The notes under the pieces: generated by a model
Database searches by the model: none
The model's input: only the letters and a program-made list of their open reading frames with translations
What the model was told of the DNA's origin: nothing
Source: Moniliophthora roreri
Taxonomy: Eukaryota > Basidiomycota > Agaricomycetes > Agaricales > Marasmiaceae
Length of the DNA: 64,000 bases
Assembly: GCA_001466705.2 (NCBI GenBank)
Contig: LATX02000180.1
Location: forward strand, 744,001-808,000
Direction of reading: 5' to 3'
Position numbers and translations under genes: made by a program
Part shown: in pieces, positions 1 through 12,539 of the stretch
Layout of the letters: every line of letters starts with the position of its first letter
Numbering within the stretch: the first letter of the stretch is position 1

Positions 1-525
1 GAGGCAGAAGCAGCACTGTAGATGGGAAAAGAGAAGATGAAGGAGGCATATGAGGAGGGGAAGAGGAAAGCACACAAGTTCAAAGTGGGAGACAAGGTGT
101 GGCTTGCAGCAAAGGACATTAAAATCCATCAGGCAAGCAGAAAATTAGGCCCAAGACAACTAGGGCCTTTCGAGGTGGTGGAACACATTGGTGACTTAGA
201 TTACTGCCTCAAATTACCTCCGGCAATGAAAGTCCACAATGTTTTCCATGTTAATCATTTATCACCATGGAAAGGCAATGAAGTCAATGGACAACGGGCC
301 CCACCACCAGAAGCAGTAGAAGTAGAAGGAGAGGAAGAGCACTTGGTAGAAGAAATACTGGACAGCTGAGTGTACAGGAAGAAGTTGTAGTACTTGGTGA
401 GATGGGAAGGGTATGGTGAAGAGGAGGATAGCTGGGAGCCCGCAGAAAACATGGAACATGCAAAGGCAAAGGTGAAGAGCTTCCATAAGAAGAACTCCAA
501 TGCACCAGCCAGNGATAGACTCTAG
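1..525 (+). pseudogene. Decayed 3' end of a Ty3/gypsy (chromovirus) polyprotein: integrase tail plus chromodomain
   Basis: The reading frame from base 1 gives the C-terminal part of a Ty3/gypsy integrase. Visible are the KVGDKVWL strand, LGPRQLGPFEVVEHIG, and the conserved ending FHVNHLSPW (about 249-273). A chromodomain follows in the same frame, with YLVRWEGYGEEEDSWEP at about 391-441. Such chromodomains normally steer integration toward marked chromatin. The frame is broken by stops at 19-21, 367-369 and 388-390, so no functional polyprotein can be made; its natural stop is at 523-525. An assembly n sits at 513. The purine-rich stretch 526-533 directly after the stop looks like a polypurine tract before the 3' LTR. 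The rest of the element lies left of the window. Family assignment is secure; activity is excluded for this copy. Confidence 0.85.
513..513. other. Assembly n inside the retroelement remnant
   Basis: A single ambiguous base within the chromodomain tail of the Ty3/gypsy relic. It may be a true ambiguity or a collapsed gap. Confidence 0.9.
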
Positions 526-536
526 GGAGGGGGTAA

Positions 537-934
537 TGTGATGGAGTGCAACTTTTCCTTTCTCTTTTCTTCTAAGTCCCATTATCTTATCTTTTATCTT
601 TTATCTATTTATCCAATTACTTACCTTATTTATACTATCACAGCCACTCTTCCATAGAACATTCCATTCAACCCAGATCTCATTCCAGATCATTCTTCCA
701 TTTCCATCAGTTATTCTCGCCAAGACAGACTCATTGTATTTATACCTGACACTTGTAGCCTAGTTCCCCATCTTGACCTCTTGGTCATTTGGGCTAGGCA
801 TTGACTTAGTGTCTGTTGAGTTCAACGTTGTATCGACCTAGAGTCTACGCTGGATCACCCCTTTTCCTTATCCCTTTCCTGGCTTGAGTACAGAGGGTTC
901 TACCCACTGTTACGAGAGTCATTGTGGCACCACA
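537..934 (+). repeat. Putative 3' LTR of the Ty3/gypsy remnant
   Basis: The sequence right after the purine tract begins TGTGATGG, the TG..CA type start expected of an LTR. A plausible end is the CA near 934, after a TTACGAGAGTC motif at about 910-920. The left boundary is supported by its position relative to the stop codon and purine tract. The right boundary is a guess, because no second LTR is in the window for comparison. Confidence 0.5.
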
Positions 935-2709
935 AAATAGAAATTAAAATCCCATTGATAGCACTTCAAGAGCTTGGTTAACTAGCCAATGTGTTCATTG
1001 GGCCATAGTTAGGTTCTCTACAGGTTTCGGGAGTGATCTGTTTTGGATCTGATACATAGATAAGTCAGAAAGTACAGCTAGACACCTCTGTATAGCATAT
1101 CATATAGCTCTTCATACTTTTCAAGGCACTATAGCTTCTCTAAGGCAATGACTAGCAGACTGGGCTCACTCTAGTCCTTATTATCCATTATCTTGTATCA
1201 TATTAAAGTGTTCCAATTCAAAAGTAGTGTAAAATGAATAAAAGTGGGTCTTTTCTAGGTTCAACATATTAGCGGGTGTTTTTCATGTAAGTTGTACAGT
1301 AGTCTTTTGTGTATGTATCATTTTATAGAAATGGAAGGCATTTGTCCCCACTAAAATAGTGTTATAATATCTGAAATATGCTCTGGCAAATGATACATGA
1401 GATGACACCTATTCCTGGTGGTAATCCTGGTGTTCTGTGGCAAGCCTTGTCACTAGTTCTCACTCCTGCAACCCACTATAATAGTCCAAAACCTGCCATA
1501 ACCCATGTTACTCGTTATGAGCCACGTAACCTGGTATAACTCTTCAAAACCAGTTATAAGTCTCAAGACTTGCTGTATTACATGGTATGTGTCATATTCT
1601 CCACTCCTTGTCCTATTATCCCTCACCCGTTATATTTCCAGTGACTTGTCACAATCCTCAAGACTATTGGCACCCGGTATCAGATGCTATATTATGCTGG
1701 AGATCAATTATAGTTGCAGCTATAATTGACAGTGACCTTAATGGAGAATTGTCACCAATCTCAAGGGTTAGTACCCAGTTATAACTTCCTCTGGATTTTG
1801 CTGATGTTATTGTACATGATATAGACCAAAATAGATTATCATCCATGCTTGTTAGCTGCACAATTTGCTGATGAAAGTCCCAAGAGTATCACCTCCCACT
1901 TGTATCGGAACACTCAAAGGCATCTTTTCACTCTACCTCTATAATGTCACTGACTTTTGGATGTGTGCTTCAAGCTGTGTCAGTGCATTCCTAGCTCAGA
2001 AAGAGATGAAAAGCTAATTTGTTGCCTAGAAAGATACTCTTCAAAGCATGTCCAACTCCATTAGATAGAAAGAAAACCCATATTCTGTTACAGACCAAGA
2101 CAATGAGATGACATCATCTGGTTTTCGCCAGCAATAATAGACTCTTCAGAATGGGAGAGGTAGAAAAAACAACAAGCAGAATGAAGTGCAGTTAGGAATC
2201 TAGGACAACTGATTGGGAAGACGAGGGTGATGAGAAGGATATCCAATCATGTTACTTGGCATGTCATCTCAATTGGCTGATGATTGGTCTTCATGAACAG
2301 ATCCAAATTGCTACATCTCATATCTGTTGACCACCTTTGCCTTTATAGAGGTCTTGACATACCTACAATCATTTACACTGATACAGCAATCTTTTCTGTA
2401 CACCTCTCCTTCATCTCGAATAAGCAATTGCAAGGTTGCCACCACGACCATTACTGACATCTAGAGCTTTATTTCTTGCACTGTTTGGCTCCTTCGGCAA
2501 GTTGTCAGATGAATTGATGTTATCTGAGCTAGAGAAGGCGAGGTCACCTTCACTTGAAATTAGCAGCCTATTAGTGGCCAATGGAACAGGAGACCAGGGT
2601 AATGAGAAATTATCAATGTCAATTGCAAGTAAGAAGCAGAGCTCAGAAGCATGGTCTAGGTGAGTATATGAGAACTTCAGTTTAGAATCACTACTAATTA
2701 CATGCATGG
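935..2709. other. AT-rich intergenic DNA, no supported gene
   Basis: No open frame here carries a recognisable protein. The stretch 1440-1800 contains loosely repeated GTTATA/GGTATAAC words separated by CAAGAC-like words, reading like a degenerate short repeat. It includes one clean hairpin at 1704-1729 (10-bp arms, 6-nt loop). Opposing ORFs at 2411-2707 show no motif I recognise and overlap each other, so neither is called. Confidence 0.5.
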
Positions 2710-4235
2710 TAGTGTTGCAACCACTCAGCCCAGCTAGTGCTTATGTGGCTCCACAGCTGGTCAGGTACCAGAGCTCAGCTTGGCTCTGGCTGGCTAGCCG
2801 GCCATGAGTGGCTCAGCTACTCAGGGCAAAGGGTTTTTCTGCTCTGACTCACACTGTCACCTTCACTGCTGCCATCGACCATTGACAGCTCATAAAGCCT
2901 GGAACAAGCCCCTGCAAACCCATATGCACTCAATCAACTATAATCAACTTGGTAAGATACATCAGCAGCCCCTGTTTATATCATCACTGATTCGGCATCT
3001 TCATGTTAGCCTCAGGATCTGAATCCTACTTCTAGGACAGCAGATAAGGCATTTTTGTTGGGTTTCAGAATGATGGTAGCCAGGTGAGTGCTATGGCAAA
3101 TAATTTCAATTTCACAAGGCTTATCTTTGTACAAGTGAAGATAGATTTAGACACTATGATCTCCCCCGCATCTCATTTCTACTTGTTGACATTCTCAGAC
3201 AAGTGGCTTTACCCTTTGAATCCCAATACAACAGTCAAGGTCAACTTCTTTATCCATCAACCCAACCCATTCTCAACAGCTATAAATGGGTAAGGAAACA
3301 TGGTTTCTGGAGAGTACACAACTGAATCCTGACATAGTCTCTAGACATGGTCCACTACATGAAATCTTCTGCTGATCAACAGTCTATCGTCAACACTGAA
3401 TGCAGCCAGTCAGAACTTCTTGTGCTCAGTGTCACACAACCATCACAGTGCTTGCTCACATAGGTGCCACTTTGAGGTATGTCACATTAGCTCACAGGTA
3501 CATATGAAGTTGTTTGTTATCTCTTCATACTTCTAATCACAAGTGAATTGCAGCAGTCCTGGGCCAAAATGATGATCAATCCGTCATAGTCTGTTTCAGA
3601 CAGATAATACGTTACTTTTCATCATGCTCCGTCCTTAAGGCATAGAACAAGTTGTCAGAATTACCAAAAAAAGGTGAGTCTTCTCTCACTGACCTCCATC
3701 TACAATCTTATCCAACTGTGATTCCGTCTACTTGGAAACAGCCTCTATTTCAAGCTTGACCTCACACAATGTTTGATTATGAAAATGTCTTCACCTGACT
3801 GACTTGCAAGTACTACATCCGATTCAGCCCCCTGAGTGTGATGACAGAGCTGACCCTTTGGTTTGACAGGTTCTCTCTTCTCATTCCTTCTTATGTGTAT
3901 GCACATATTGCTTTCATTTCACATTCACAGCTGGCAAATCATCGTTTATTTTTATGCCACTAGGGCTAACATCAAGATATCCAATGTAAATAGTACATAT
4001 GGGTGTTAAATATTCATACTTTCTTGTTGCATTCTGTGATGGTGCTCAGTAGCTTCCTGAACTCTCAGCGCAGTGTGATGATGTGTTAGTTGGCTTACTG
4101 GCTAGATAGCTGCTCACTAGCTGAGCCAAGCCAAATTGCTGGCTTTCAGCCAGTAGCCATTGGCGACAGTGGCTTGGCTTGTACTAGCTCAGCTTGACTG
4201 GCTAGCGGCTTGAAGCTGAACCGGTTGCAACACTA
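2710..4235. mobile_element. Non-autonomous hAT-type DNA transposon, about 1.53 kb
   Basis: The two ends are inverted copies of TAGTGTTGCAACC (2710-2722 and 4223-4235). They are flanked by matching 8-bp direct repeats: ATGCATGG at 2702-2709 and ATGCACAG at 4236-4243, 6 of 8 identical with both differences being transitions. An 8-bp target duplication and TAG-starting terminal repeats are hallmarks of the hAT superfamily. Both subterminal zones (2725-2830 and 4080-4220) are crowded with short AGCT/TGGCT/CAGCT words in both orientations, as expected for transposase-binding subterminal repeats. No transposase-like ORF is present inside, so the copy depends on a transposase supplied elsewhere. The diverged target duplication suggests an old insertion. 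Confidence 0.8.
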
Positions 4236-4505
4236 ATGCACAGTGATGTCTGCCAGGTTTGAGCATCGAATGCTACACCGTGAATGTGTTCTTCCTATTG
4301 TAAGCAGTAACTGGATGAAGGAAACATCGGTAGGTTTTGATGTGTGATTCAAGGATCAGATATTGGAGTCCCATGTCTTTGCTTGTTTACCCCACTTCTG
4401 GGTTGCAAACGCATATGATAAATATAAGCAGACTAGCATAGATTGACATGCTTGTTTTGAGATAAATAGATAGTATGGCGATTCAGATCCACTGCTCTAC
4501 AAACT

Positions 4506-6032
4506 TCAGACTGTGGTCACGTCACTGTGCTTAATTTTCAGAGCCTCCAAATCACTACTCTCGTCATTTGCATTGCCCTGTTGTAGGTCCACTGAGCGCA
4601 CTTCAGAATTTGGTCCCGTTTCAATAGCTGCAGGTGGTTCACCGAATCGCAAAGTGGAGATCATCTGAGAGTCAGGAACTGCACTCTCTGTTAGACCCAG
4701 ACTGCTGCGCAAGATGATCAATGTTGGAGCAATGCCCTGAAGTGACAACGTAAGTGAGAGATTCAGGGTGATACAAGAGTTTGACACATACGACCATGAG
4801 AACTATGAGCGGAGACATATCAAGTACATATCCCAACCTGCTGATAGACTCTTTGACAGAAACATATACAACTTGGCTGGTGGAATACAGAAACCCAGAT
4901 TCAATACTGCAAAAATGGTTAGGTGAGTGACTATTGATTATTAAATATCCTTACACCATGGCTACGACCCTCTTATACCTCTGGTCAACCTCATGACCCA
5001 TGTACTTTCAAGACTCCCGACTCAACCACCAGATCCGACCAGCTGCATAGCAAACATAAGCCTATTGCAGGTCTAAAGCAAGCGATGAATTTTCCGTACC
5101 AATGGTGAGTGTCAGCAGAAAGGTGTTGATTGCGTTGGCAATAAAATAACCTGTGCTCATAACAGTTGCTTTCTGAGATAAGGCTTCTGGGATTTCTGTG
5201 ATAAAGTCAAGGAAAGCCATCACAAAGCCAGCGAAACCGATGGCTGAAGTTACGTCAGTTACCGAACCTCACGATAAAAACAGCCAGCACCATTTGTTGA
5301 AAACAGAACCACTATAGCAACGATAAAAATGTGTCTCATGGATTCCCAGAGAACAAAGCATCGGTACACCTTGCAACATTGATCCAATGAGACATCGAAG
5401 AGAAAAGGCCATGAAGGTGCCTACCAAGATCATGTCCGCAATGCAGCTACTCTGATGGTTGAGAAGCATGGTCCCCAGTGTGTTGCTTTACACTTACTTG
5501 GCTAGAAGGTAGAGGATGGTGGGAACAATTCTGAAGTATTCCGCCATTGAGTCGAAAAGACCAGATACTGGTGAATTAGACCACTCACTCCAGAGCTTTG
5601 TTGGCATCACTGTTGACGGTCACCCAATTGATCAAAGCATCAAAGTCCTGCGTGGTTGCCGCTTGAAAGCCTAGGACGGCGGTGTTGATTTGCTCTGCTG
5701 CATTCAATACAGCCGATGAGAACGACAACACAAAGAGCATAGTTGTCCACCAAAGATGCAGCCTTCTCTTTGCACTAGTTTGGCGGACACAGAGAAAGTA
5801 CACAACTAGTCCAAAAAGTAAAACATAAAAACCTGTGTAGAGTCATCAGTAGCATGGATTGTACCACCTGTGAGGCTTACCGAGCAAGAATAGCATCAAC
5901 TGTTTTCCTCTTTGAATTAGTAAAGATGAGGGCATGAACGGTTCTAAGAGGACTTACACTGACGGAGACAAATAGACCCAGTAAAACGCCTTGAATAGAG
6001 TACAGAGATTCGAATGGAAACGTGTTCGACAT
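4506..6032 (-). CDS. Seven-transmembrane basidiomycete membrane protein (paralog A)
   Basis: Multi-exon gene on the minus strand, predicted to encode an integral membrane protein of about 330-350 residues with around seven hydrophobic segments. The start at 6032-6030 opens MSNTFPFESLYSIQGVLL. Exon 1 ends at 5958 on a GTAAGT donor. The next exons carry LMLFLLG, then FYVLLFG running into VRQTSAKRRLHLWW (around 5750-5830). The last exon (about 4739-4506) holds GIAPTLIILRSSLGL and a hydrophilic tail. Exon borders and phases match the paralog at 13538-15086. The family is widespread and expanded in Agaricomycetes; its function is not known to me. I saw no frameshift or stop in the exons traced, so this copy may be functional. 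It is divergent from the second copy, with a FAS1 gene between them. Confidence 0.75.
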
Positions 6033-8336
6033 TCCTGCAGTGTGATCTGAATCCTAGTAAAGCATATGTGCAGCAAGTTCATTTTATATACCCACCTATG
6101 TGATCTACATGAACGCTGATGATAACCAGATCAGCACATTGCCAATAGAGATGTAAATTATAACTCTCAATCTTGGATCTGTTGCAGCGCCGCCTCATTC
6201 TTGATTTGATCTCCCTCGGAAGAGCTAGTCTGATATGTAACTATGATAAGAGCGATGCAAAGGGGATTCCAGATCATACTTGTAAAATCCTGATTGTTGC
6301 GTTCATGGTGGTGCCTTGTATCGCCTCTGATACAGTATCCTGCCCCATTTTCAATTACTTAAAACTCTGAGAGGAGCATGATGTACTCACCGTTTGACGA
6401 CATCCTACAGATTTGCCCGATTTGGTGGGATCGATGGGAGAGAACTTGGTAACCATTGCATCTGTGAAAAGCTATATAGGGAGATGTTTTTATGGGCAAT
6501 GGGCAATGCCTCACCTGCTTGATCGTCAGAAAGCGAGAGGAAAAACAGTTAATTCAGTGCTCTCAAACTCCGAAAGCATGCCACAGTTTAGGTATAGATG
6601 AATAGAGTGTGATAGAAGCGATGAATTAGTGGGTTAAGCAGACAGAGTTCAACATGCACCTTTCCCACTGAGTCATCGGGTGTGGAATGGGTGCTTGACA
6701 CTTGAATTTACAGGTGGATGCTCCATGTAAGCCAAGACAGCGGTCTGAGATTTTTCCAAGTCCTTAAACTTTTCAGTTGATGGAGGTGTGAAGGAAAGAG
6801 TGAATCTGGGGTGAATCAGCGAGTCGGCACCTAATCCAAGAGCCCCGTTGTGAAGGTGGTTGGCTCACCGCACCTCTTGCCTAGTAACCACTACTTGCGA
6901 CACCCCTCAAACTCGTCCATTGCCGTCTGAAGAGCTCCAACACATATATATATGCATTTGGTTTTGGCCTGGGAGAGAGAGATAAAGGATAGCAATGGAC
7001 CTGGAGAAATGAAGTAATACCGTGATGTGGGGGTGCGTATCTCAGGGTATATGGAATTGCTGTGTTGACGTTTTCCACTTACACCGCTGACAACAAATCA
7101 TACCCTGTTGATACGATCGTTCCGAGGACTCCAACGTACGATGATTTTCTGTTACGAGATGCACGTGACTGAACCCTGGGGCCAAAAACTACTCATGAAA
7201 AATGACGTTTATGAGAACTGTCCCGTATCATATTCAGCGCCAAAACATAGAAAAGACTTCCTGAAGGGCTCTGGGACTACATACAATGGGGAACATGACG
7301 GGATGAAGGACTTCGTCGCTAGCGGCTATCTATCATCTATCATCGTACGTTCAACGTACGTTGAGGATCCCACCGGCGTCTCAGTGGAAGCCCATCATCG
7401 GATCATTCCTAACGTACCTCCATCGTACGATATCATGCCAGCGGTGTAGCTTTTGTATTTTCACGGGAAACAAGCGATCCGCGAACATACTGCAACTGGA
7501 CTCATGAACGGATGGTCCTTGAAGTTCTGAAAAAGTCGTCGGACGTAGTGTACGTTCTATCACTGTGATTTTGCTTCTCATCCCGAAAAAATCAACCTGA
7601 TACATACCTTGTTTTAGTGTGCAAAAGCTTTCAATTTGAATCGTCACGTCTCCGTGTATCATCCAAACGGCTGACGAACACTCGTCCAGATGCATCTTTA
7701 TATTCATCGTTCCGAAAAGAAAACTGATTCTGAATTTGACTGGCTCTCCAACACCAACTCGAAAGCTTCGTCAATCAGACAGAAATTGCGTTTTCCTGGC
7801 CACCTCAGCCTTGTTCGGTCTTAAAGCAGGATGACGAAGTCAAGGAAGCGAAAGGGGCGTTTGATATTTGACATTGGGATATACGGTACGCCGCCGCAGT
7901 CAAATGTCTGCTTATTTATTTAAAACTATATCAATTACACAGCTTTCACGATTCCTACCCGGTGTTCAATTCGTTGACGGATGCTGCTCTGCCGAAAACT
8001 CAGTATTTCAAATGCAATACATTCCAACGACTCTTACTCTATCGAGCACTTCCGTGAATATTTCGTCTTGATCGGCCATCGTCGCCGCGACAATTAGTAT
8101 TGCCAAGGGTCATGCTCGGGGCTGGAGAAGGCAAGATATGGCTGTCGAACCGTCAAAGTTGAGTACACGAGAAGCCTACTGAAAGGAAGTTGCGCGGGGT
8201 TGGAGAAAGTAACAATATTGGGAATCACGCCGGAGGAGTGTCCGCTTTCAACTTGAGAACGTTTCGCGATTAGCTGGATGTACTGTCAAAAGAGTCAATT
8301 TCAAGCTCAAAAGTCCATTAGACTACAAAAATTACG
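6033..8336. other. Intergenic, no supported gene
   Basis: Several 60-113 codon ORFs occur on both strands (for example 7108-7449 plus and 7381-7707 minus). They overlap, lack splice-consistent neighbours and show no family motif. A cluster of CGTACG words in CATCGTACG or AACGTACG context lies at 7130-7440. Confidence 0.45.
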
Positions 8337-9581
8337 TCAAAAAAAATCATCACATGCGTCATCACAAAATCCCCCTTCTCCTGCAGCCTTGAGAGGAGGT
8401 TGTGAAAAGTCCGTCAACACAGTATCAATAAGATGCATTACCCCATTCTTCACCAATCTATCCGTCGAAAGGATCTTTGCCGTTACTTCACCGCTGACGA
8501 CAAATGTTCCCGAAGAGTTGGATATGAACTGTGTGGCTTGACCGGATATGGACGGGTATATGGATTTCGCAAAGTCGGTCGAGTAGAGTGTTTCACGATT
8601 GATGGCCTGCGTAGACGCTGAACACTAGAAAGATTAGCAGGCAGGAGGAGTACGTACGTGGTTAAGCAAGAGTAGCGTAACATTCTCCGGAGACAGCTCT
8701 GAGAACTGCTGACCGAGTTGATCGAACGCTGCGTTGTTCGGTGCAAACAAGGTAAATCCGTGCAGATAATCACGTCCATCAAAGAACTCGAGAATCCGTA
8801 TTGATTTACGATCCGGCGTCGTGGTGTGGAACTTTGAGCTGCCCACGATGTCTTTGAGCTTGCTCGTCTCGGGTGTATCGAGCACTGAGGATAACTTGGG
8901 CGGAATAGTGAGGACGTGGTCGATGACGAATATGGCATATCCTTGGACGAGGTGTGAGGCTAAGACCGTGGTAGTGCTCCTGAAGAGTACGAAGGCGTCA
9001 GCGTTAAGGAAGATGCCAAACAACTCGGAATGGCGACATACGGTTGGTGTAGAAGCTCCACTACTGGCTTGCCATTTACTTCTTTATTCCTACCCCAAAT
9101 CAACACCTGACTCAGGTTCTTCTGCAATTGCACGTAGTCCGGGTCATCGAGGAGTGTTCGCGCGATTGTCGTCTTGGGTAAGTCTTCTGCGAGAATGTTC
9201 TTGGTGTCGTTACAATAATAGTTTCCTTGAACAATGTGATAGCTAATGATCTTTGCGACAAGTTCATCGTCCATCGTGTCCAAGGAGAGTTCTTTGACTT
9301 TGCAATTCGTCAGCGAAATTGGGGCAGAGGAAGAGAAAAGAGTACACACAAGCATCGTTACTTGGTATAAAGAGACTGGAATTCGTCCCAATTGTCAACC
9401 GGTTGGTCAAGCTGAATCCTGTCTTGGTACCGAGGATAGCAGGAAAGAGGCTAGCGAAGGTGGTTAACCCGATGGCATTGATTTCATTAATGATAGCATC
9501 ATCGAGAACAGGGTATGGTTGAGCATGAACTAGTAGGCCGGACGCGATAGCAAAGAGGCCAAACTTGCGTAGGACGTGCAT
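8337..9581 (-). CDS. Secreted protein with two fasciclin (FAS1) domains, copy 1
   Basis: Four-exon minus-strand gene encoding a secreted, probably cell-surface or wall-associated protein with two FAS1 domains. It starts MHVLRKFGLFAIASGLLVHA, a signal peptide. FAS1 domain 1 shows SLFIPSNDA near its start and ISYHIVQGNYYC; domain 2 shows HGFTLFAPNNAAFDQLG, TLLLLNHV and KNGVMHLIDTVL. These are the usual beta-strand and H2-type conserved segments of FAS1, which in other proteins mediates adhesion. The last exon joins NH to AINRETLYSTDF across an intron ending TACGCAG, and ends at a TGA (8339-8337) after a short acidic, cysteine-containing tail. The intron positions match the second FAS1 gene at 48175-49382, which is clearly a paralog. 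No GPI-like hydrophobic tail is visible. Several Asn-X-Ser/Thr sites are present. Confidence 0.85.
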
Positions 9582-10874
9582 GGCGGAGGTGAAGTACGGA
9601 TGAGTGCGACCATGAGCTGAAAAGGCTGAAAAAGTGGCACTGGCACTGCGGAACGGAAGAGCAACGGAAAAGTACGAAACGCGGGGCTATGAGAGTCGGG
9701 CAGTAGGGTGCAAAACTGGTGCAAACACTGCCATTGAGCACCTATGGAACGAGCCACGTTCACTGGTGTCACTGGTGTTATTGGTGGGTATCAATCATAT
9801 AATCATAGTGTGAGGTTGATAGGAATGAGCGGTGCTAGAACCCGGAGTGCTGAATTATCGTCCTTCTTCTGTACTCGACACATCCCAAGGAGTCTGTGTG
9901 TAGAGAAAAGAAACGGTGTACACTGCCAGTACATGATACAGTGTTGCGTTAAGGGCCACAGCTAGTCTTGATACAAGACTTTGATTATCGACTCCACGCA
10001 CACTGAGGATACCAGACGCGTTGGGCGGCTATCTGCCTCCGTGCAACGATCACCTTCCCACCCTCGTGGATCTCTGACCTAAACTTTGAGGGACACCCAA
10101 TGGAATGATGATGGCTGTTCAAGCGGTGACAAATTCACACATCGTTGCTCCCGGGCCCAACTCGCCTCGTCTCCCCGAACCAGGACCAGGATCTCAGTCA
10201 ATTAGCGTCGCCGAGTAGTCCATAGTCTGTTTTCAACCCCTTCCCCCTTTGTTTTTCTGATGACAAGTGCACACTATTGCTGGCTTCATCGTACACTACC
10301 ATCTCATTACGCCAGCCTTTAGGCGTGTATTTCATAGAATGGTGGTACCGTATACAGTCGCCGAGGTGGTTTGCGATTGATTTTTTGCCGCCTCAGGCTC
10401 TCTTGTCCCCGACGCGGCGATCGATTGACAATAATTATACAAATAGCTGTAAAACTGCATTATTCCAGTCATTGGATCCTGGATACATTGTTTTGGCTCG
10501 AGCCTCGATGGGAAGGGGCCCCCAGGGCTCTGGGATATGGGTCATGAGTAGGAAAAGCTGAGGACGTAGGCAATCATTGAGACTGAATGTCCTTTCTACG
10601 CTGCCATTACATCTCTCCTAATTGAATTAAGTAAAAGGTACTACTTACATGTTCTGGTCAGGGAGTACTCACGAATCATAGATGATGCGGGAGATGAAAA
10701 AACGGTCCGTGAACTTCGATAACACTGATACACTGGTGTAAGATGTCACTAGTATATAGAGGACGATTGAGACGGAAAACGCGTGAAGTCTGAGAATTTG
10801 CGCACCTCTGTAAAATTCATACAACACTCATCCAGGGTTCTCAAAACCCTCCCAGTGAGCCTGAGTCCCCGAGA
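9582..10874. other. Intergenic, no supported gene
   Basis: Upstream of the FAS1 start is a pyrimidine/purine-biased promoter-like zone (9600-9760). I found no reading frame with a recognisable product up to about 10870. Confidence 0.45.
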
Positions 10875-11416
10875 TCACTTCAGTGCGTGTATAAAAAGAG
10901 CAGACTTGAGCGGGGGCCAGTTGGGATAGGTGCTGGATAGGCGCAAAAAGTCGTGAGAACCAGAACGCAATTTAGCTAAGCATGAGTCAGCCTCTAGAGC
11001 GGGTACGCTGCTTACCATGGCCACCTTGAGACGTTCTGTCATTGGAAAGGGGAACGTTTCGTCGCGTGAGACAAAGAAGGATATCGCTTCGGCAGGTACC
11101 TCCACGTCTGTGACGCGTTCGAACACTGTGGGTATACCAAGTCGTCTGGAGGACACGAACTGAACCACTAGGGTTCCAGGGTCTTTTTGACAGCATCGAA
11201 TACGGTTTTCACGTTGGACGTGACATCGTTACTGATGTGGAAACGGAGGTGATCGCAGGTATCCACGTCGATGAGAGAACATCCGGTTGTGAGGGTATGT
11301 GTGGCTGGTACCGTTACTGTCGCATTGTCCTTACACCTGATTCGTCGCTCTGCGTTCGGTCTGGGTACACAGAACAGCCTCCATAAAAATTGTATGTTCC
11401 CCCATCTCCATCTCAT
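10875..11416 (-). pseudogene. Unrecognised protein-coding stretch broken by a frame change
   Basis: On the minus strand the frame ending at 11168 contains DVDTCDHLRFHISNDVTSN and VKTVFDAVKKTLEP, then hits a TAG. Shifting by one base at that point continues directly as VVQFVSSRRLGIPTVFERV and AISFFVSRDETFPFPMTERL, followed by a possible GTAAGC donor near 11018. The composition of both halves looks coding, and they abut, which suggests one gene split by a one-base frame change. A short intron of about 46 nt is possible but gives a poor continuation. I do not recognise the family. No confident upstream exon was found; the ORF at 11541-11819 on the same strand is a weak candidate. Confidence 0.35.
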
Positions 11417-12539
11417 CCAATATTTTGACGCGATATCCCTTCAATGTTCGTAGCCTAGTTTTCTTATCGATTCTCAGCCCCAAAAATGGGTCACCTCACC
11501 AACGTCGATGCCACAGTATTCAGTCCAGCTTCAAGTACTATCAAGACCTTACCCTCATGTTATGCAAGATGAAAGAGTGTTCGGGCTGGAAAGAGATGCA
11601 GTCGAGGTCCAGTTGACACAAATTGAAAGACACCTGGTTTCCCGTGGCCCTGTGCAACTGTCGTCGACACTTCCGCGATTCAAACGCTTCCTCTGAACCA
11701 GAAGATGGTGCCGGTTGAGCTTCACGTATTGAGAAGCCAGCTTTTACCAATCCTGTGGGTTTTACTTCGCTCATTACCACGATGTCGCTGATATCATCAA
11801 TAAAGAAATCATTCTTCATCTCGATTTGTGGTGCGACCCTGCCTTAGGACGGGCTTTCGTTTGTACACGGATCGGACTACGGTGCGTTCATAGTATCTCC
11901 CTTCCCACTCGGACGGAAAACCAACCATGCTGATTAGCTAGAACGCCAGGGACACGTTCAATGGCTCGAGTAGTAAGGAGAACGAACCGAGAACAGATTC
12001 ATCTGCCTGCTCAGTCTTCTGTCGCAGGAGTGCGATAAAAATGTATGGTCATGTTCGGATTACTTGTCGAACAAACCATAGAAGCTTGGCGGGACGAAGG
12101 AGAATGGTAGCAGAGCTCAGCGCTCAGGATCCGTGATATTCCTGTGCTGGAACAGACCAACCTGAGGCTCATGGGCACCAAGTACCGCTTCCGATGATCT
12201 ATGCTCGCCATCGTCATGGGAGATCCAGCCTCGGGCGTACCCAAATCCAAGACGGAAAGGATAGAAGTGTTACTGTCGGTGCTATGGTACGTCAGACCTA
12301 AGAGTGCTCATGCTCGACTTTGGCGTTCAGCTTACCGCTTTTTCTACTGCGTAGTTGTTTTCATCTATATCCGAAAAAGTCCTCTGTAAGGATTCCAACT
12401 AAGCGGGCTTGTCGAGCGTACTGTATCGGGTGCTTTCTTTACTGTCGAAATAGACGAAATAGGTGCTTCACAATTCACCTCTGGGTTCCAAAACATCTTT
12501 TTTGTGACATTGCGGGCAAGAGGTAACGGATTCCACAAT

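Noticed and set aside
7108..7449. 113-codon plus-strand ORF
   Set aside because: No recognisable motif, overlaps a minus ORF, and is dominated by the CGTACG word cluster.
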